In this document: piece by piece, positions 11,186 to 22,867 of the stretch
How positions within the stretch are numbered: the stretch's first letter is position 1
How the letters are laid out: every line of letters begins with the position of its first letter
Assembly (NCBI RefSeq): GCF_040183065.1
Contig: NC_091119.1
Location: 108,700,263-108,764,262, forward strand
From: Periplaneta americana
Lineage: Eukaryota > Arthropoda > Insecta > Blattodea > Blattidae
DNA length: 64,000 nucleotides
Direction: 5' to 3'
Notes under the pieces: model-generated
Databases searched by the model: none
Seen by the model: only the letters and a program-made list of their open reading frames with translations
Told to the model about the DNA's origin: nothing
Made by a program: the position numbers and the translations under genes

Positions 11186-11620
11186 CCGAAATCCAATGTT
11201 CTTTTCAAGTCAATATAAATAAATAAGCAAAGAAAGAGGACATTCCTTCAGAAAATGTATTTGTAAATCAAATTATACTGTTGTGTTATGTTTATTTTTC
11301 TACTGTTAGGCCTACGTGTGAATATTTTAATGCATAGAAACATTAACAGCCTACTTATTATTTTCACTCCGAAATCCAATGTTCTTTTCAAGTCAATATA
11401 AATAGGTAAATAAATAAATAAATAAATAGGTAGGTAAGTAAGTAAGTAAAAATAAATAAATAGAACTTTCCTTCAGAAAATATATTTGGGAAGCGAGTTA
11501 TATAGTGTTGTGTTTACTTTTCTACTGTAGACCTAAATGTGAATATTAAAAAAAAATAGCAATGCTCACTGTTTTCATTTCCCTCTCCAAATTCTAATGT
11601 TCTTTTCAGTCAAGCCTCTT
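11186..11620 (+). repeat. Tandem duplication, about 183-218 bp units
   Basis: The block CCGAAATCCAATGTTCTTTT starts at 11186 and again at 11369, with a weaker third start at 11587. Units share CCTTCAGAAAATRTATTTG and TTTTCTACTGT further in. Unit 2 carries a (TAAA/TAGG)n expansion at 11400-11460 that unit 1 has only in seed form. Confidence 0.8.
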
Positions 11621-12067
11621 GCCCCCCTTCCAAATTAATTTTAAGTCTGAGCCACTGCCCACAGTATATACTTAATACACAATTACAATAATTCAATACA
11701 CATACATTATTTGATTTCATTATACACGACATACAAACAAACCTCCCCACCATAACAGCAGCAATGACGAAAGCATTAGCTGGAAATAAGGACCAGCTGG
11801 AGCGGAGTAGTTCGAAGGACACTGATGATGACACCACACCGGTGTTGAAATGGAACCCGTATGTCATAAGTAGGGAACGGAATTTGGAGTAGTAAAAGCT
11901 AGTATTGGCATCTACACAGTCATTTGTTTACAACCCTTTATACCAAGTCCTCCCCTCCATGACATACTCGCAGATCTCTGCACGTCAACAACAGGTGAAC
12001 GGGACAGTTGTCGCATGAGAACTTCAACATGCAGGTTTGCAGTTCAGCGTAGTGAAGTGCATGTACA

Positions 12068-12778
12068 ATGCCGAAAGTGAAACCAACTAACAATACAAAA
12101 TTGAAAGACTATATTTGTAAAAGATAAGATCGAGCATCAAAATTCAGGAAACAATTCCCTAAATTATCGCTTCCCCCATGTACAGTTCTTAAGAGATGGG
12201 GGTCATGGTTAGAAGCTTGCAATAATTATTATTACGCACATCACCTCCAATCTGTGAAGAAAGTGGTCCAGTCATTCGATCTTGATGACGCGGCTGCGAT
12301 TCAAATATGCCAGGAACTGCTAAATGATAGAATAATAAAAAAAGAAATCATGGATATTAAGTCAAATTTTTTATATTTACCGGATGCCATTATTCGATTA
12401 GTACAGTCAGGAGTAGAACTAGTTGAGCAAATAAATATTATGAGTACTATTGTAAATAAATTGAGTGCAGTAGAAGGTGAAGTAGGAAAACGTGTTGGTG
12501 AAAAATTGAACAGAGTTTTGATTAAAAATGATAGGTACAGTATTCTTAGTCGGATTTCAGATGCACTAACAAACACGTGTCCCAATGACGTCATTCAACA
12601 TTTGAATTTAATTGTCGTATTTTGTTTCAAGTACTCTCCAATTGTCTCTGCAGATGTAGAGCGGAGTTTTTCCATGTTAAAAAATTTCTTTCCTTGCAAA
12701 AGAGCAAAGTTATGTTTAGAAAATTTGAAAATGATATTTACAATTTATTGTAACAAGGCAGCAGGAATCAACATTTAA
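12068..12778 (+). pseudogene. hAT-type transposase-derived short gene, one stop
   Basis: Reading from ATG 12068 gives MPKVKPTNNTKLKDYICKR, a TAA at 12125-12127, then an unbroken frame in the same phase to 12778. The downstream part has FPKLSLPPC and LKRWGSWLEACN (12155-12225) and ends with YSPIVSADVERSFSMLKNF (about 12625-12680), which is the hAT C-terminal dimerisation domain. The start resembles CGGBP1/BED-like hAT proteins, but the zinc finger and catalytic core are missing: the N-terminal tip is joined almost directly to the C-terminal third. It is therefore an internally deleted copy with a premature stop. A poly-A signal-like AATAAAG lies near 12919. Confidence 0.75.
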
Positions 12779-12813
12779 TGATACTCTATTACGCTATGTT
12801 GTAAATATTGTAG

Positions 12814-12815
<2 letters not shown>

Positions 12816-12861
<46 letters not shown>
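12816..12861. repeat. (TA)n microsatellite
   Basis: About 23 TA dinucleotides just downstream of the hAT-derived frame. Another TA tract lies near the C-terminal hAT fragment at 24123. Confidence 0.95.
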
Positions 12862-12864
<3 letters not shown>

Positions 12865-13383
12865 TTCTAAATACTGTAGTGTACTTTGTGTACATATTAT
12901 CATATTTCATGATATTGTAAATAAAGTTTTTAATTTAGCACGCTCCTGACAGAAAAACACACATATTCAGAGTCTAGTTCCATACAGAAGACAACTATCA
13001 GCCATCAATATTTCCCCTGACACGCGAGGACGCAGAGATTGATATTTAATTATGTATATTTGTAATGTTGTTTATTGATGTCTTGTGCGTTGCCAAGAAA
13101 AACGCATGTAGTTCAAAGTGAAATGCAGATTATGTATGTAGGCCAATATATGTCATTAAACTATTCCATATGTTTATTCTGAAATACGTTTACAGCACGT
13201 TGCGTGTAAGTTTGTATGAAGTGAACAGTACTCGTCCATGCTCTGTGACGCAGCTCGCTTGACAGTCACTGATCTAGGAATATCTATACTACGTTTCACC
13301 ATTCTTTATAATACTCCAAATCCCTTTCCCTAGTCATAAGATACATTACCTTTTTTTTTTTTTAAATTGTAACACTTTTTAGT

Positions 13384-13605
13384 CCACACCAGGTGGCCCG
13401 GGTTCGATTCCCGGTCGGGACAAGTTACCTGGTAGAGGTTTTTCCGGGGGTTTCCCTCAACCCATTATAAGCAAATGCTGAGTAACTTTCGGTATTGAAC
13501 CCCGGACTCATTTCATCGGCATTATCACCTTCATCTCATTCAGACGCTAAATAACCTAAGATGTTGATAAAGCATCGTAAAATAATCTACTAAAATAAAA
13601 AAAAA
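13384..13605 (+). repeat. SINE family A, 5'-truncated
   Basis: Begins at the B-box side of the tRNA-like head (GGGTTCGATTCCCGGTC), followed by the body with TTTTTCCGGGGGTTTCCCTC, CATTATCACCTTCATCTC and CAGACGCTAAATAACC, and an A-rich tail. The head's A-box half is missing. Other copies: 28808-29052, 44788-45028, 45958-46456 (with 46071-46330 nested), 60022-60235. Confidence 0.85.
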
Positions 13606-14188
13606 CACTTTTTAGCGTTTTAACTTATGAAAGTTTAATAGTTTTAATATAAGTGTGAAAGTGAACACAAAAAACAATGATATATAGGGGCTCTTGTTTA
13701 CTGCACATGCGCAGTGTGTTGTAAACGAAACACACTATAAAGAAGCTCTCACTTTCACTCCAGACAAAAAGACAATGAATAACGCCTCTTAACCCTTTGC
13801 AGCACAAATGTTTTTTTCTTATGTTTTTCATATCATGGATCATAACAAAGCTTCGATCAATTTTTTCAAAATTTTAAGTCTGCACACAATTTTAAACACA
13901 GATGGGACCTCTATGTATCCTCAAGGTGTGGTTGTATGATGGAAAATCTTTGCTATAATTGTAGAAATGGAAAGAAAACGGTGGCTTTTCTCAACAACCA
14001 CTATGCGCGATAAATCCGTATTATGAACATTTTCATGTTGGCCTACGGAAGCAGTGATATTACATTTGCGATATATCGCACGAAGCACGTCCGATTTCGA
14101 AGAATGTCATTCGATCAGCACAATATCTTGTGGTTTTAAAAAGATTTAAATTTGTCCATAACTTTTGAAATAAATCTACGTAAAGATT
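13606..14188. other. Spacer, no feature seen
   Basis: About 580 bp of AT-rich sequence. The last 16 bp (14173-14188) are the left target duplication of the SINE that follows. Confidence 0.4.
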
Positions 14189-14532
14189 ATTATTTTTTTA
14201 GTCCTACAGAATATATCTGTTATGGCAACAATTAATATTAGAGGAGAAAAATTCGCTCCAGCGCCGGGGATCGAACCCGGGTCCTTGGTTGCATGTACCA
14301 AGCGCTCTCACCATTGAGCTACGCCGAAGATCAATCCACAGCACCTTATCGAACCCCACTCCTCCAGTGTTTTTCCCTTTGTGGCCTGACTCCAAGTTGG
14401 GCATGTATGTTGACATTTTATTAAGTCAGCTGCCATTATACAAGGAGCGCACTCAGTTGAGTGACTTGGTGGCCGGGATTCGACAGTAATATGCACAGTA
14501 ATCTGTACAGAAATATACACTGTTGCTAAAAG
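14189..14532 (-). repeat. SINE family G, apparently full length
   Basis: Flanked by a 16-bp duplication AATCTACRTAAAGATT (14173-14188 and 14533-14548), which defines a 344-bp element. In sense (minus) orientation it has a leader of roughly 200 bp containing GTCGAATCCCGGCCACC and the hairpin ACTCA-ACTGAGT, then a tRNA-like region (14330-14260), then GCGAATTTTTCTCC and a short A-rich tail. The tRNA-like part is internal, not at the 5' end as in ordinary tRNA SINEs. Confidence 0.8.
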
Positions 14533-14548
14533 AATCTACATAAAGATT

Positions 14549-14870
14549 TTTTTTTGGTCCTACAGAATATATCTGTTATGGCAACAATTAGGCCTAATAT
14601 TAGAAGAGAGAAATTCGCTCCGGCGCCAGGATCGAACCCGGATCCTTGATTCTACATACCAAGCGCACTCACCATTCAGCTACGCCGAAGTCCAATCCAC
14701 AGCACCGGATCGAAAAAAAAAACACTGGAGGAGTGGGGTTCGATCCGGTGCTGTAGATTGGACTTCGGCGTAGCTCAATGGTGAGAGCGCTTGGTATGTA
14801 GAACTAAGGACCCGGGTTCGATCCACGGCGCCGTAGCGAATTTTTTTTCCTCCAATATTAATTTTGAAAC
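14549..14870. repeat. Inverted pair of family G tRNA-like units
   Basis: A minus-strand tRNA-like segment (about 14593-14712) is followed, after an A-run and about 25 bp, by a plus-strand copy (14737-14865). The arms share CTTCGGCGTAGCT and GGTATGTAG motifs and end in GCGAATTTTTT-type sequence. It starts immediately after the duplication of the neighbouring SINE. The foldback arrangement recurs in family F at 24 and 52 kb. Confidence 0.75.
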
Positions 14871-16164
14871 AAAACCTGAACACCATATCTTTTCATAAAA
14901 TCAGCTCGGACGGATTTTCTATAGGCAAAAAAGAGGACATGTCCGGGGAAAAGAAGAACGTATGGTAACCCTATGGGCGGCGAATCCACAGTTCTCAAAA
15001 CTGAACGAAATAGCATCTGTGTTGTAGATATCAGTGACCAATTAGCTGGGAAGTACAAACAAAATTGTCTCACTTAAATTTAAGATTAAGACAGTCTCTA
15101 TCCGGTTCTCGATACTGAATATCATAGTGAATACTGTCTCTTCTCAAGTTCACATTGTAGTATGTAAGTACTTGTTTCACAATCCGTGTGCCCTGATTTT
15201 TAAAAGTAGGCTACCGGTAATAGGTATAGAGATTTAAATATTAGGCTAATAGGAATAAAAAACAAGGGTCTTTGTTTAATTTTAATATTAAGAAGGCGTT
15301 TGTAATGCAAAACAAGTGATGCATCCACCTCAAGTTCACAGAGCGATCTCCAGGATAAGCAAAGGAGGGTAAAACTACCAGCACACGGAAGAAAAAGTCT
15401 GCGTTCAATTGTAAGCACATGGACTACTTAAAATTTGGTTCATATAATGCTCTGACACTGGCCAAATACCACGACCTCAGTGTGTCATTAATTGTGACAT
15501 TGTTCTGGGAATTGAAGCTATGAAGCCATCATGACTTTTTCGACATCTTGGTACAAAACATTCTGATTTAGTCAACAAACTAGTTGTATTCTTCATGCAT
15601 AAAAGGATGCATTTAAAATAGAAAATAAACTTAATTCTCACGTTCAACCACTGCTAAATCACTTCTGACGGCATTGTATTTACCACCATTAAAGATGGGC
15701 AAACGTACTCGTAAAAAAACGCTGCTTGTAATAAGACCAGGCTGCGGCAAGTAAAATGAAAGACATCCCATTGTCGAAATGATACAGTTGAAAGGCGGAT
15801 ATCTGATATGGCATGATTACGCCATAATTAATTATTAATACTTATGTTACAGGGTAGTCTGAAAGTTTCTCACCCCCAACCAATTCTTGCGCCCAACTTT
15901 GATTGCTTCCCACTTTCAAATCCTCGCACCTATCGACGTTCGATATTCCTTACAGAGGGCCACACTGTGGGAAGGCTCCTACTGCAAGCGCAGTCACAAC
16001 TTTCGGAGCAGAGGACAGTACCAATACTAGTGACAGTGATCAATGAACATTCATTACCCTAGTAAAGTGTTTCCAAATCTGTACTGTGTACGTGCTCACT
16101 TAGATTTTATTATTTATTAAGTGCCCCAGTAATAAATATAATGAACAGTGAAGTGTAAAAAAGG
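14871..16164. other. Spacer, no feature seen
   Basis: About 1.3 kb. Open frames at 14858-15073, 15200-15418 and 15844-16062 are short and show no recognisable domain. Confidence 0.35.
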
Positions 16165-16457
16165 TAAAAGGTAAAGGTATCCCCGTAACATGCCATGAAG
16201 GCACTTGGGGGGCATGGAGGTAGAGCCCCATGCTTTCCATGACCTCGGCACTAGAATGAGGTGGTGTGGTCGGCACCACGCTCTGACCGCCTTTTACCCC
16301 CAGGAAAGACCCGGTACTCAAATTTATAGGAGGCTGAGTGAACCTCGGGGCCGTTCTGAAAGTTTGGCAACGAGAAAAAATCCTGTGACCACCTGGGATC
16401 GAACCCCGGACCTTTCAGTCCGTAGCCAGCTGCTCTACCAACTGAGCTACCCGGCAG
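16165..16457 (-). repeat. SINE family H with tRNA-like head
   Basis: Minus orientation. The head (16456-16388) reads CCGGGTAGCTCAGTTGGTAG with B box GGGGTTCGATCCC; the anticodon-loop equivalent contains CTACGGA. The body contains GCACTTGGGGGGCATGG-type sequence shared with 7190-7372. The tRNA-like part is well preserved, but acceptor pairing is not convincing. Confidence 0.85.
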
Positions 16458-16557
16458 TGTAACAACCATTAAAAAGTTACTATTGAACAGTCATGAATAT
16501 AATGGTACAATATTTGTAATACTTCATGCACAGATTAACTGAATGAATACTAATAAT

Positions 16558-17486
16558 TAGAGCCCGGATGTTTAGGCATTTATTTTGGTTAAATATGCAG
16601 GCATAATTATAGGCACTAAAATAATAAAAATAAGCAGTGAAATAGGCATTTATTATTCATGGAAACAGACAAAAAATAGACAAATAAACTACTTAATACA
16701 CTATCCCATGCGGTACTCACTTTCCTTGGTTACATGTCACAACAAGATGCTTTTTTAAGTTGTCAACTGTCAGAGAGAACGTTTTTCATGGTGGAAAAAG
16801 ATCTTTCTACTTCTACTGAAGTGATTAGACCAAACTTAAAACAACTTATTTCAGAAGGACTGTCTCTATTTCCTTTCAGAGATCGGGAAAAACCGACTGT
16901 GTATTGTCTCAAAAAGAGGGGTGTGAGAAGGAATTAGAGACTTCAAAGTACGCGTGACTTGTGCGTGCAAGCGACAACAGTAACGGGGTCTGGAGACTTG
17001 CTTTTAATACTTCCCTCATCCCCTTTCTTTCGCTGGTAAACCCCGAAGTGACCTGAGCACTGAGGGTTATACTGTTCAAACATCTTTGTTAATTGACATA
17101 AAGGATGGAATCGGTAGGGAAGAAAAGTTTACGACTTCCTGGAAACATATGTATATTGCTGGAGAATAAGATTCTCAGCAAATATTTGTGTGAGATGAAT
17201 ATATATTTTTAATTTGTACAACCGTTCTTTTTTGTTTTTTGATATAATTTACGTGCGGTTTATTTTAAATGCATTAAAAATATAGAAAATGTATAATAAC
17301 GACGTAAAAAGGCTAAAAAAAGGCATTTAACCTTAAAACAGGCAACGAGAGCTAAAATAGGCAAAAAAGGAAAAATAAAAATTGGGCCTATCGTCCTCAA
17401 AAGTGTGGAAACGTGTTTATCTCTATTAGGTCTTTCATACATACACTCAGTTTAAAAAAGGCATTTTGCCTAACATCCGGGCTCTA
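16558..17486. mobile_element. TIR element, hAT-like termini
   Basis: Inverted ends TAGAGCCCGGATGTTTAGGC (left) and GCCTAACATCCGGGCTCTA (right) bound a 929-bp element. The interior is rich in AGGCATTT/AATAGGC motifs. The flanks share TAATAAT but not immediately adjacent to both ends, so an 8-bp duplication is only suggestive. A 67-codon frame at 16734-16937 has no recognised domain. Confidence 0.65.
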
Positions 17487-19040
17487 CGGTAATAATATAT
17501 AAAGTGTTAAATTAAGCGACGAGGAAAACTGGGCCTACCACTTCATTGTTCAAGTATACCCAGGGGAACGCGAACCATCAGTTGATAAACACTGTCCTAA
17601 GGTAAGCAAGTAGACCTGATATATTGTTAATATGATATAATCTTTCACTTGGTACCAAAAACGGGTTAAAACGTGTTAAAGTGGCTTTCAGTATTTTTGG
17701 CCAGCTTTTATGCCTCTAGAAAACACTGTGCATTGGGTAGACGTGTGAGTACACAACCGAAGAGAGAGTGGCTACAACTTCAAGCACGAATACGAATTAT
17801 CGTGCAGGATTATCACACCTATGCAGTCGATAACAAACACCTCGATTACCTGAGGACACTTGGACATTATTTCACTTTGTAAAGAGAAAGTATAATTCAT
17901 TACCATAATTATATTAAATACATTTGTGTGGTAATATATACTACTGTATTATCGGAAAATGAAAATCAAAGAAATCGGAATGTGGATTCGGGAATTTTGT
18001 ATTCGGGAAAATGGATGTTCGGGAATGCGGAATCGGGAAAATGTCCAGGAATCACATATTACACTAGTCAAACTTCAGAAGATGCATACAAACAATTATT
18101 GTTCTTCCTCTGACACATATCGTCAAGTGAGATGTACTGCCTGAGAACAGATTTACTTATCAACCAGAACCTCAATCAGAGGATAAGCCTAGGCCTATTA
18201 TACTTAATTATGTGTGATGTAAGAGAAGAGTTTGCTCCTAAAATTATACTATTGTTAATAAAATTGCACATTAATAAAAACAAAAGCAGAGTATAAACAC
18301 AATAAACACTAAATAACGGCACCAATACACAAACACAAAAAGAAAAGAAAATTCATTAGGTACATTAGTGACATCGTAAGATGAGGAATACATTGATCTA
18401 TCACAATAACAAACAAAAAAGTCTACATTCAGAAAACTGAACCTACGAGTTTTATAGCATATAAAACACAAAATACATTACACATATATCTAGATATCGA
18501 AGATAAACAAATAAATAACTATAACCTGACGAGAATACAAAATTAAATGCTATAATTTTATTATTGCCCTCACTTTTAAAGTAGGACTAACAGATAGGCC
18601 TTGGTAGTTTCAAACAGAATTCAATGAACAAATTAAAGCCATACCGGGACATCAACAACTATAACAAATCCAGTAACAAAGAACATATTATCAGCACTAA
18701 TCATAATTATTTATTACAATAATATAGGAACAGATATGGAAATATTACATATAGCACCAAAAGATCAAGAAAAATACGAAATATAAAAACGTACAAGAAT
18801 ACACAAAAAATACTCAACACAAAATAAAAAATTAATTCACATACTTACAGTTTTTGACCTATCACACAATACATTGTTCCAGCATTAAAAAAAAACCCTT
18901 TCACTCAAAGTGAAAACGTTAACATGAATAGCACAACTCCATGCTTCTGTATGACCAAACAAAAAATGGCAGCCCATAGTACTGCCAGTCTCCGCGGGGA
19001 GCGCTAATTAAAGACATACAGCAATTCTATAGTACGCTAT
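17487..19040. other. Spacer with degenerate TCGGGAA repeats
   Basis: About 1.5 kb, mostly unremarkable. At 17950-18055 a run of spaced TCGGGAA/TCGGAAA motifs recurs about six times. No coding motif recognised; a CAAAAAATGGCAGC motif near 18960 resembles promoter-proximal sequence, but no adjoining exon is visible. Confidence 0.3.
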
Positions 19041-19687
19041 ACTTGTTTTTTTGAAAGATGGGACATGACAGGAGCGTTGCGATCGGAAAAACAACTGAAT
19101 GTCACATAGCGTGGTAGGTCTGTTGCTATGGTAACAACGGTTGAGTTGCCAAACTTACCTTTCCCACGTGGCGAGTGCTTAACAGCTCTCTTGGTGACAT
19201 TTGAATCGCTTCATGAAGAAAGGGCATCAGTCCAGTTTAGCTAAGTTGTGGGAAATGAAGAAAAACTGTCCGGACCAATGCCCCTTCCTTTGCAAAACGC
19301 TCACATTCCGAACACAATATCACGATGAAATAAATGTTGGACTGGTTTCTTTTCTTGATAAAATGATGTGTTGAACATTCAAGATGGGAAATTCAATGTT
19401 AACTCAATTTCGAAAAAAATGTGACTGATGCCCTTTCTTTATGAAGCGATTCATTTATTGTGCACACAAGTTAGCATTGGTACGTTTCGTCTTTGATTCT
19501 CTGTCGATTTTTGTATTGTTTTCTTACCTTCGCGTCAATTGTCAATGAATGTTTTAACGTCAGTCATCTTAACGTCAATTGCTAGCTTCCATCAGCTGAC
19601 AGCGTGTTAGTCCATATTGGCAACATAGCACTGTAGTTCCAAGCTCGGCCGCTTAACTGTCATGTCCCATCTTAAAAAAAAACAAGT
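19041..19687. mobile_element. MITE with nested internal inverted repeat
   Basis: Outer inverted ends share ACTTGTTTTTTT and AAGATGGGACATGACAG (19041-19071 / 19657-19687). Inside, GAATCGCTTCATGAAGAAAG (19202 on) is inverted at 19424-19454. The 647-bp element is therefore a hairpin within a hairpin. No coding sequence; target duplication not resolved. Confidence 0.7.
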
Positions 19688-19771
19688 GATAGTAATAAAA
19701 ACTGTGATAGTAAAATAACTCGTATAAACCCAAAAACTATAGGCTAATACCAACCCAACATCTTAGAAAAG

Positions 19772-19798
19772 CCAAGACCGTCTCCAATACGGTCTTGG
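19772..19798. other. Perfect 10-bp stem hairpin
   Basis: CCAAGACCGT and ACGGTCTTGG are separated by a 7-base loop. It is not followed by a T-run and has no clear association with a gene. Confidence 0.6.
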
Positions 19799-20246
19799 AA
19801 AAGCACAGGCAAATTTCAAATGGGCTACTCGCAGACATTCATCACGAAACAAGAGGAAAGTTTGCAGAATTGAAGGAAATGAACGACAGTTACGCAGAAG
19901 AAATAATAAAGACAACAGCATGGAAACATGGTAACAAATTCCAAGTCTAAGAACTCTACAGTCAACCTAATAACAACTTTACTGCAGATCTGATAACTGG
20001 CAAGAAAACAATGATTGGTGACCTTAAAGGCCACTCTCTAAGATGTGGATATACCAGTAACAATAAAGTAGGAGATGTCACTGAAGAATTTGTGGATTCC
20101 AATACAATGAATATATTATACAAGATGAAACAAGTCAATAGAATAAACTGTATTAAGAATAGTAGAGATTTCGATGCCTTAAAGAGTGGGACGTGGTAAA
20201 TGATAAATAGGAAAAGTGAGGGTAAGATCGTAAAAACAATAAATTA
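19799..20246. other. Spacer, no feature seen
   Basis: A 62-codon plus frame at 20011-20199 shows no domain and may be chance. Confidence 0.3.
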
Positions 20247-20796
20247 CAGTGGAAGCTCTTAAGTTCGGCAGCAAACAAGTTCCACATTCTCTAGTTCGAC
20301 TGCATACGTAAGAGAATTAGACACGCCCCTATACGGGCACTATGAAATGGATTTGCCATTTGAATGGGAATTGGTTCTGTGTCTTGTAGTGATCTTTTGT
20401 TAAAGGAAAACAGAATATTTTATTGATTAGGACGTCCATATTTAATCACTGGTTTGAAATTAATGAACTCTTCCTTTTTAATTTGAGACAGAGACTCTCC
20501 GCCTTCTCCACGTTTTAGGATATTTAATTTTTCCTTTAACGTACAATATTTATTCCTTCCACTACAGGAGGCAGACTGTACTGTGCCGTTTGTGAGACGG
20601 AACTGTCGAAACCCACCGCGGTACTAAAAGCGCATACACAAGTCTCGGGGCGGGCAGGAAATGCAAGTAGGCCTATAGTACTGTATTCGTTGATGGATAA
20701 CCAATAAGAATTTGTATTCATTTCACCTGCCACACCCACTACCCTTATTGGACAGAACTTTCAATTCTGTTCAGTCGAACTTAGGAGAGTTCACTA
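20247..20796. mobile_element. Pogo/Tigger-like MITE
   Basis: Left end CAGTGGAAGCTCTTAAGTTCG and right end (reverse complement) TAGTGAACTCTCCTAAGTTCG are imperfect inverted repeats. TA lies outside each end (20245-20246, 20797-20798). CAGTGG-type ends and TA duplication fit pogo/Tigger elements. The 550-bp interior has no transposase. Confidence 0.65.
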
Positions 20797-20849
20797 TACA
20801 ATTATTTTAGTAAGAAAAGAATTCAAGAAGGAACATCAGCGGGACCACC

Positions 20850-21275
20850 AGCGTAGTTCAGTCAGCTAAGGCGTTTGCTTGCCGATCCGGTGTTGCGCTC
20901 GGGCACAGGTTCGATTCCCACTTGGGCTGATTACCTGGTTAGGGTTTTTCCCGAGGTTTTCCAAAACCGTAAGCAAATGCCAGGTAGTCTATGGCGAATC
21001 CTTGGCCTCATCTCGCCAAATATCACCTCGTTATCATCAATCCCATCGAAGCTAAATAACCTCGTAGTTTTTTTTTTTTGTTTCTCTTTTTCTGTTTTTT
21101 CCGCTTTCTTAAACTAGTACTTACACAACACCCATGCTCAAGGCGGGACTCGAACCCACAACCTTTCTGACCATGCGATAGAGACATGCCGTGCCCCTAC
21201 CGCTTGAGCCATCCAGGTCGGCCAAGTAGTTGATACAGCGTCGTTATATAACGAAGTAAAAAAAAAACACATTAG
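20850..21275 (+). repeat. SINE family T, split by nested SINE
   Basis: tRNA-like head (AGCGTAGTTCAGTCAGCTAAG ... GGTTCGATTCCCA), body GGGTTTTTCCCGAGGTTTTCC and CTCGCCAAATATCACC, then the tail motif GTTGATACAGCGTCGTTATA resuming at 21226. Interrupted at 21068-21225 by another SINE with duplication GTAGTT. Another full copy is at 53368-53583. Confidence 0.85.
21068..21225 (-). repeat. tRNA-like SINE nested in family T SINE
   Basis: On the minus strand: head with TGGCTCAAGCGGTAGGGG and B box GGGTTCGAGTCCC, a short body, and a tail seen as a T-run on the plus strand at 21069-21079. The length between boxes resembles a long-variable-arm tRNA ancestor. GTAGTT occurs at both junctions. Confidence 0.75.
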
Positions 21276-21500
21276 CAGAGCTTGATCTGTAAGGTGAAAT
21301 AACATAGGCCTATCAGAAATGTTGAAAACAAAAGTGAGAAAATGAAATTTTTGTGGAGTTAATATTTTCTATGTCAGTCTGGGATTTCATTAATATTGTA
21401 GACTAATGTAATTAGAGTGTAATAGCGGACCAAATACAGGAATGTGATTGTTGACAATAAAATATATCAGATCATATACAAGCAGCAGCAGTCGTAGAGT

Positions 21501-21572
<72 letters not shown>

Positions 21573-21606
21573 CATAGTAATAATAATAATAATAATAGTA
21601 ATAATG
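21501..21606. repeat. (ATA)n microsatellite, left edge of copy A
   Basis: About 35 units with a few variants. It marks the left limit of homology between copies A and B; copy B starts with the same kind of tract at 41799. Confidence 0.95.
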
Positions 21607-21618
21607 ATAGTGTACAAC

Positions 21619-21786
21619 CTTAGAAAAATTTTTTATCACACATACTTTGTAAGTCCCAGAAACGAGACAGTATGCATGATCACAGGACGTGCGACCTGAG
21701 GTAATAAAATTAGCTTTATTTCGTAATGCGCACTGCCTCCTTTCTGGGACTTGTAAAGTATCTGTGCGACAAAACGTTTTTCTAAG
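21619..21786. mobile_element. Short MITE within copy A
   Basis: The inverted ends start CTTAGAAAAA and continue with ACTT...AAGTCCCAGAAA for about 45 bp on each side. Copy B lacks this 168-bp block (it reads straight from GTACAACCA into the flank), so it inserted after the copies separated, or was lost in B. Confidence 0.75.
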
Positions 21787-22612
21787 ACTGAACAACCACG
21801 ACATTCTCAGTCAACAGTTTCGATATTATTCAGTTGGTATTAAACAGATGTGTTGTTTATAATTAGTAATGTCAAATAATAGTTTCTTACGGCATAATAA
21901 ATATTTAAGTCATATACGAATGATTTCATAAGTACCTTCATGAATGAATAATAATCACATTGTTCATAATTACGTTAGTTATGTGCTTCACCCGAATCAG
22001 TCATGGGTGTGATTCTCACGCCTGCAATCTTTTCTGCTTCTGAGTGAACCATTTTATCTTACTACTAAACTATACAAGACGCAGCAGTCTGCAATACATA
22101 GGAGACAATGGCATTGCAATTATTACTGTTAAATGTATTGTCCTCTGTTGCTTAGTAACGTAACATAGTCTGCTTTCGCATATCGTCAACATTCGTTCAT
22201 TAGGTAAATATGTGATCAGGCTTAATTTTAGAAAGACAGAATTGATTTCGTTTAATGTTTATATCTTTATATGAATATATTTTTAGCATTAATAAACACA
22301 ACTGAAGTTGTCCACAATTAATAATTTTGCAACTAACGTTCTTGTTAAATGGCAATGATCATCACAGGGTGTAAATTTCAAAAAGGAACAAGAGCAAACA
22401 AGACATGGAAGGACTGGAAGGAAGATTAAATTCTGCCTTCTCCATATCCTTTCATTAAAAGATGCTACAACATACATCTGCAAGGCGAAATAAATCTGTA
22501 AGTATTGCATGCGCCATTTTCTGACATCTTGTGTTTAAATTTAATTTAATTTATTGTTTGTAGTAATTAGTAATAACATTAGGTTTATTTTCTGAAAAAT
22601 CTACGTAAATGA

Positions 22613-22867
22613 AAATTAAAAAGGAAAAAGATGGAAAAGTAAAAGAGAAAAGACAAGAATAAGAAAAAATAATATAAAAGAGAAGTAAAAGAAGCAAAGA
22701 TAAATAAAGAAAAAAAGAAACGAAAAGAAAAGTAGAAAATAAAAAAGAAAAAGCAAAAGCAAAATGAAAGAAAAGAAAAGTAAAGCAGAAAAGAAAAGAA
22801 AAAGTAAAATAAAAAAAAATAGAAAAGAAAAGCAAAGGAAAAAAAAGAAAAAAGAAAGGGAAATAAA
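22613..22867 (+). repeat. Polypurine (A/G) tract, copy A
   Basis: About 250 bp almost free of pyrimidines on the plus strand, made of AAAAG and AAAGAA motifs. Phe/Ser/Leu-rich minus frames across it are compositional. Confidence 0.9.

Noticed and set aside
16388..16457. Possible genuine tRNA gene
   Set aside because: A and B boxes are good, but the segment is continuous with a SINE body repeated at 7190 and acceptor pairing fails. The same logic applies to the other tRNA-like regions.
21390..21804. Poly-Ile and poly-Tyr frames over (ATA)n, and similar frames at 10298-10507
   Set aside because: Translations of microsatellite DNA.
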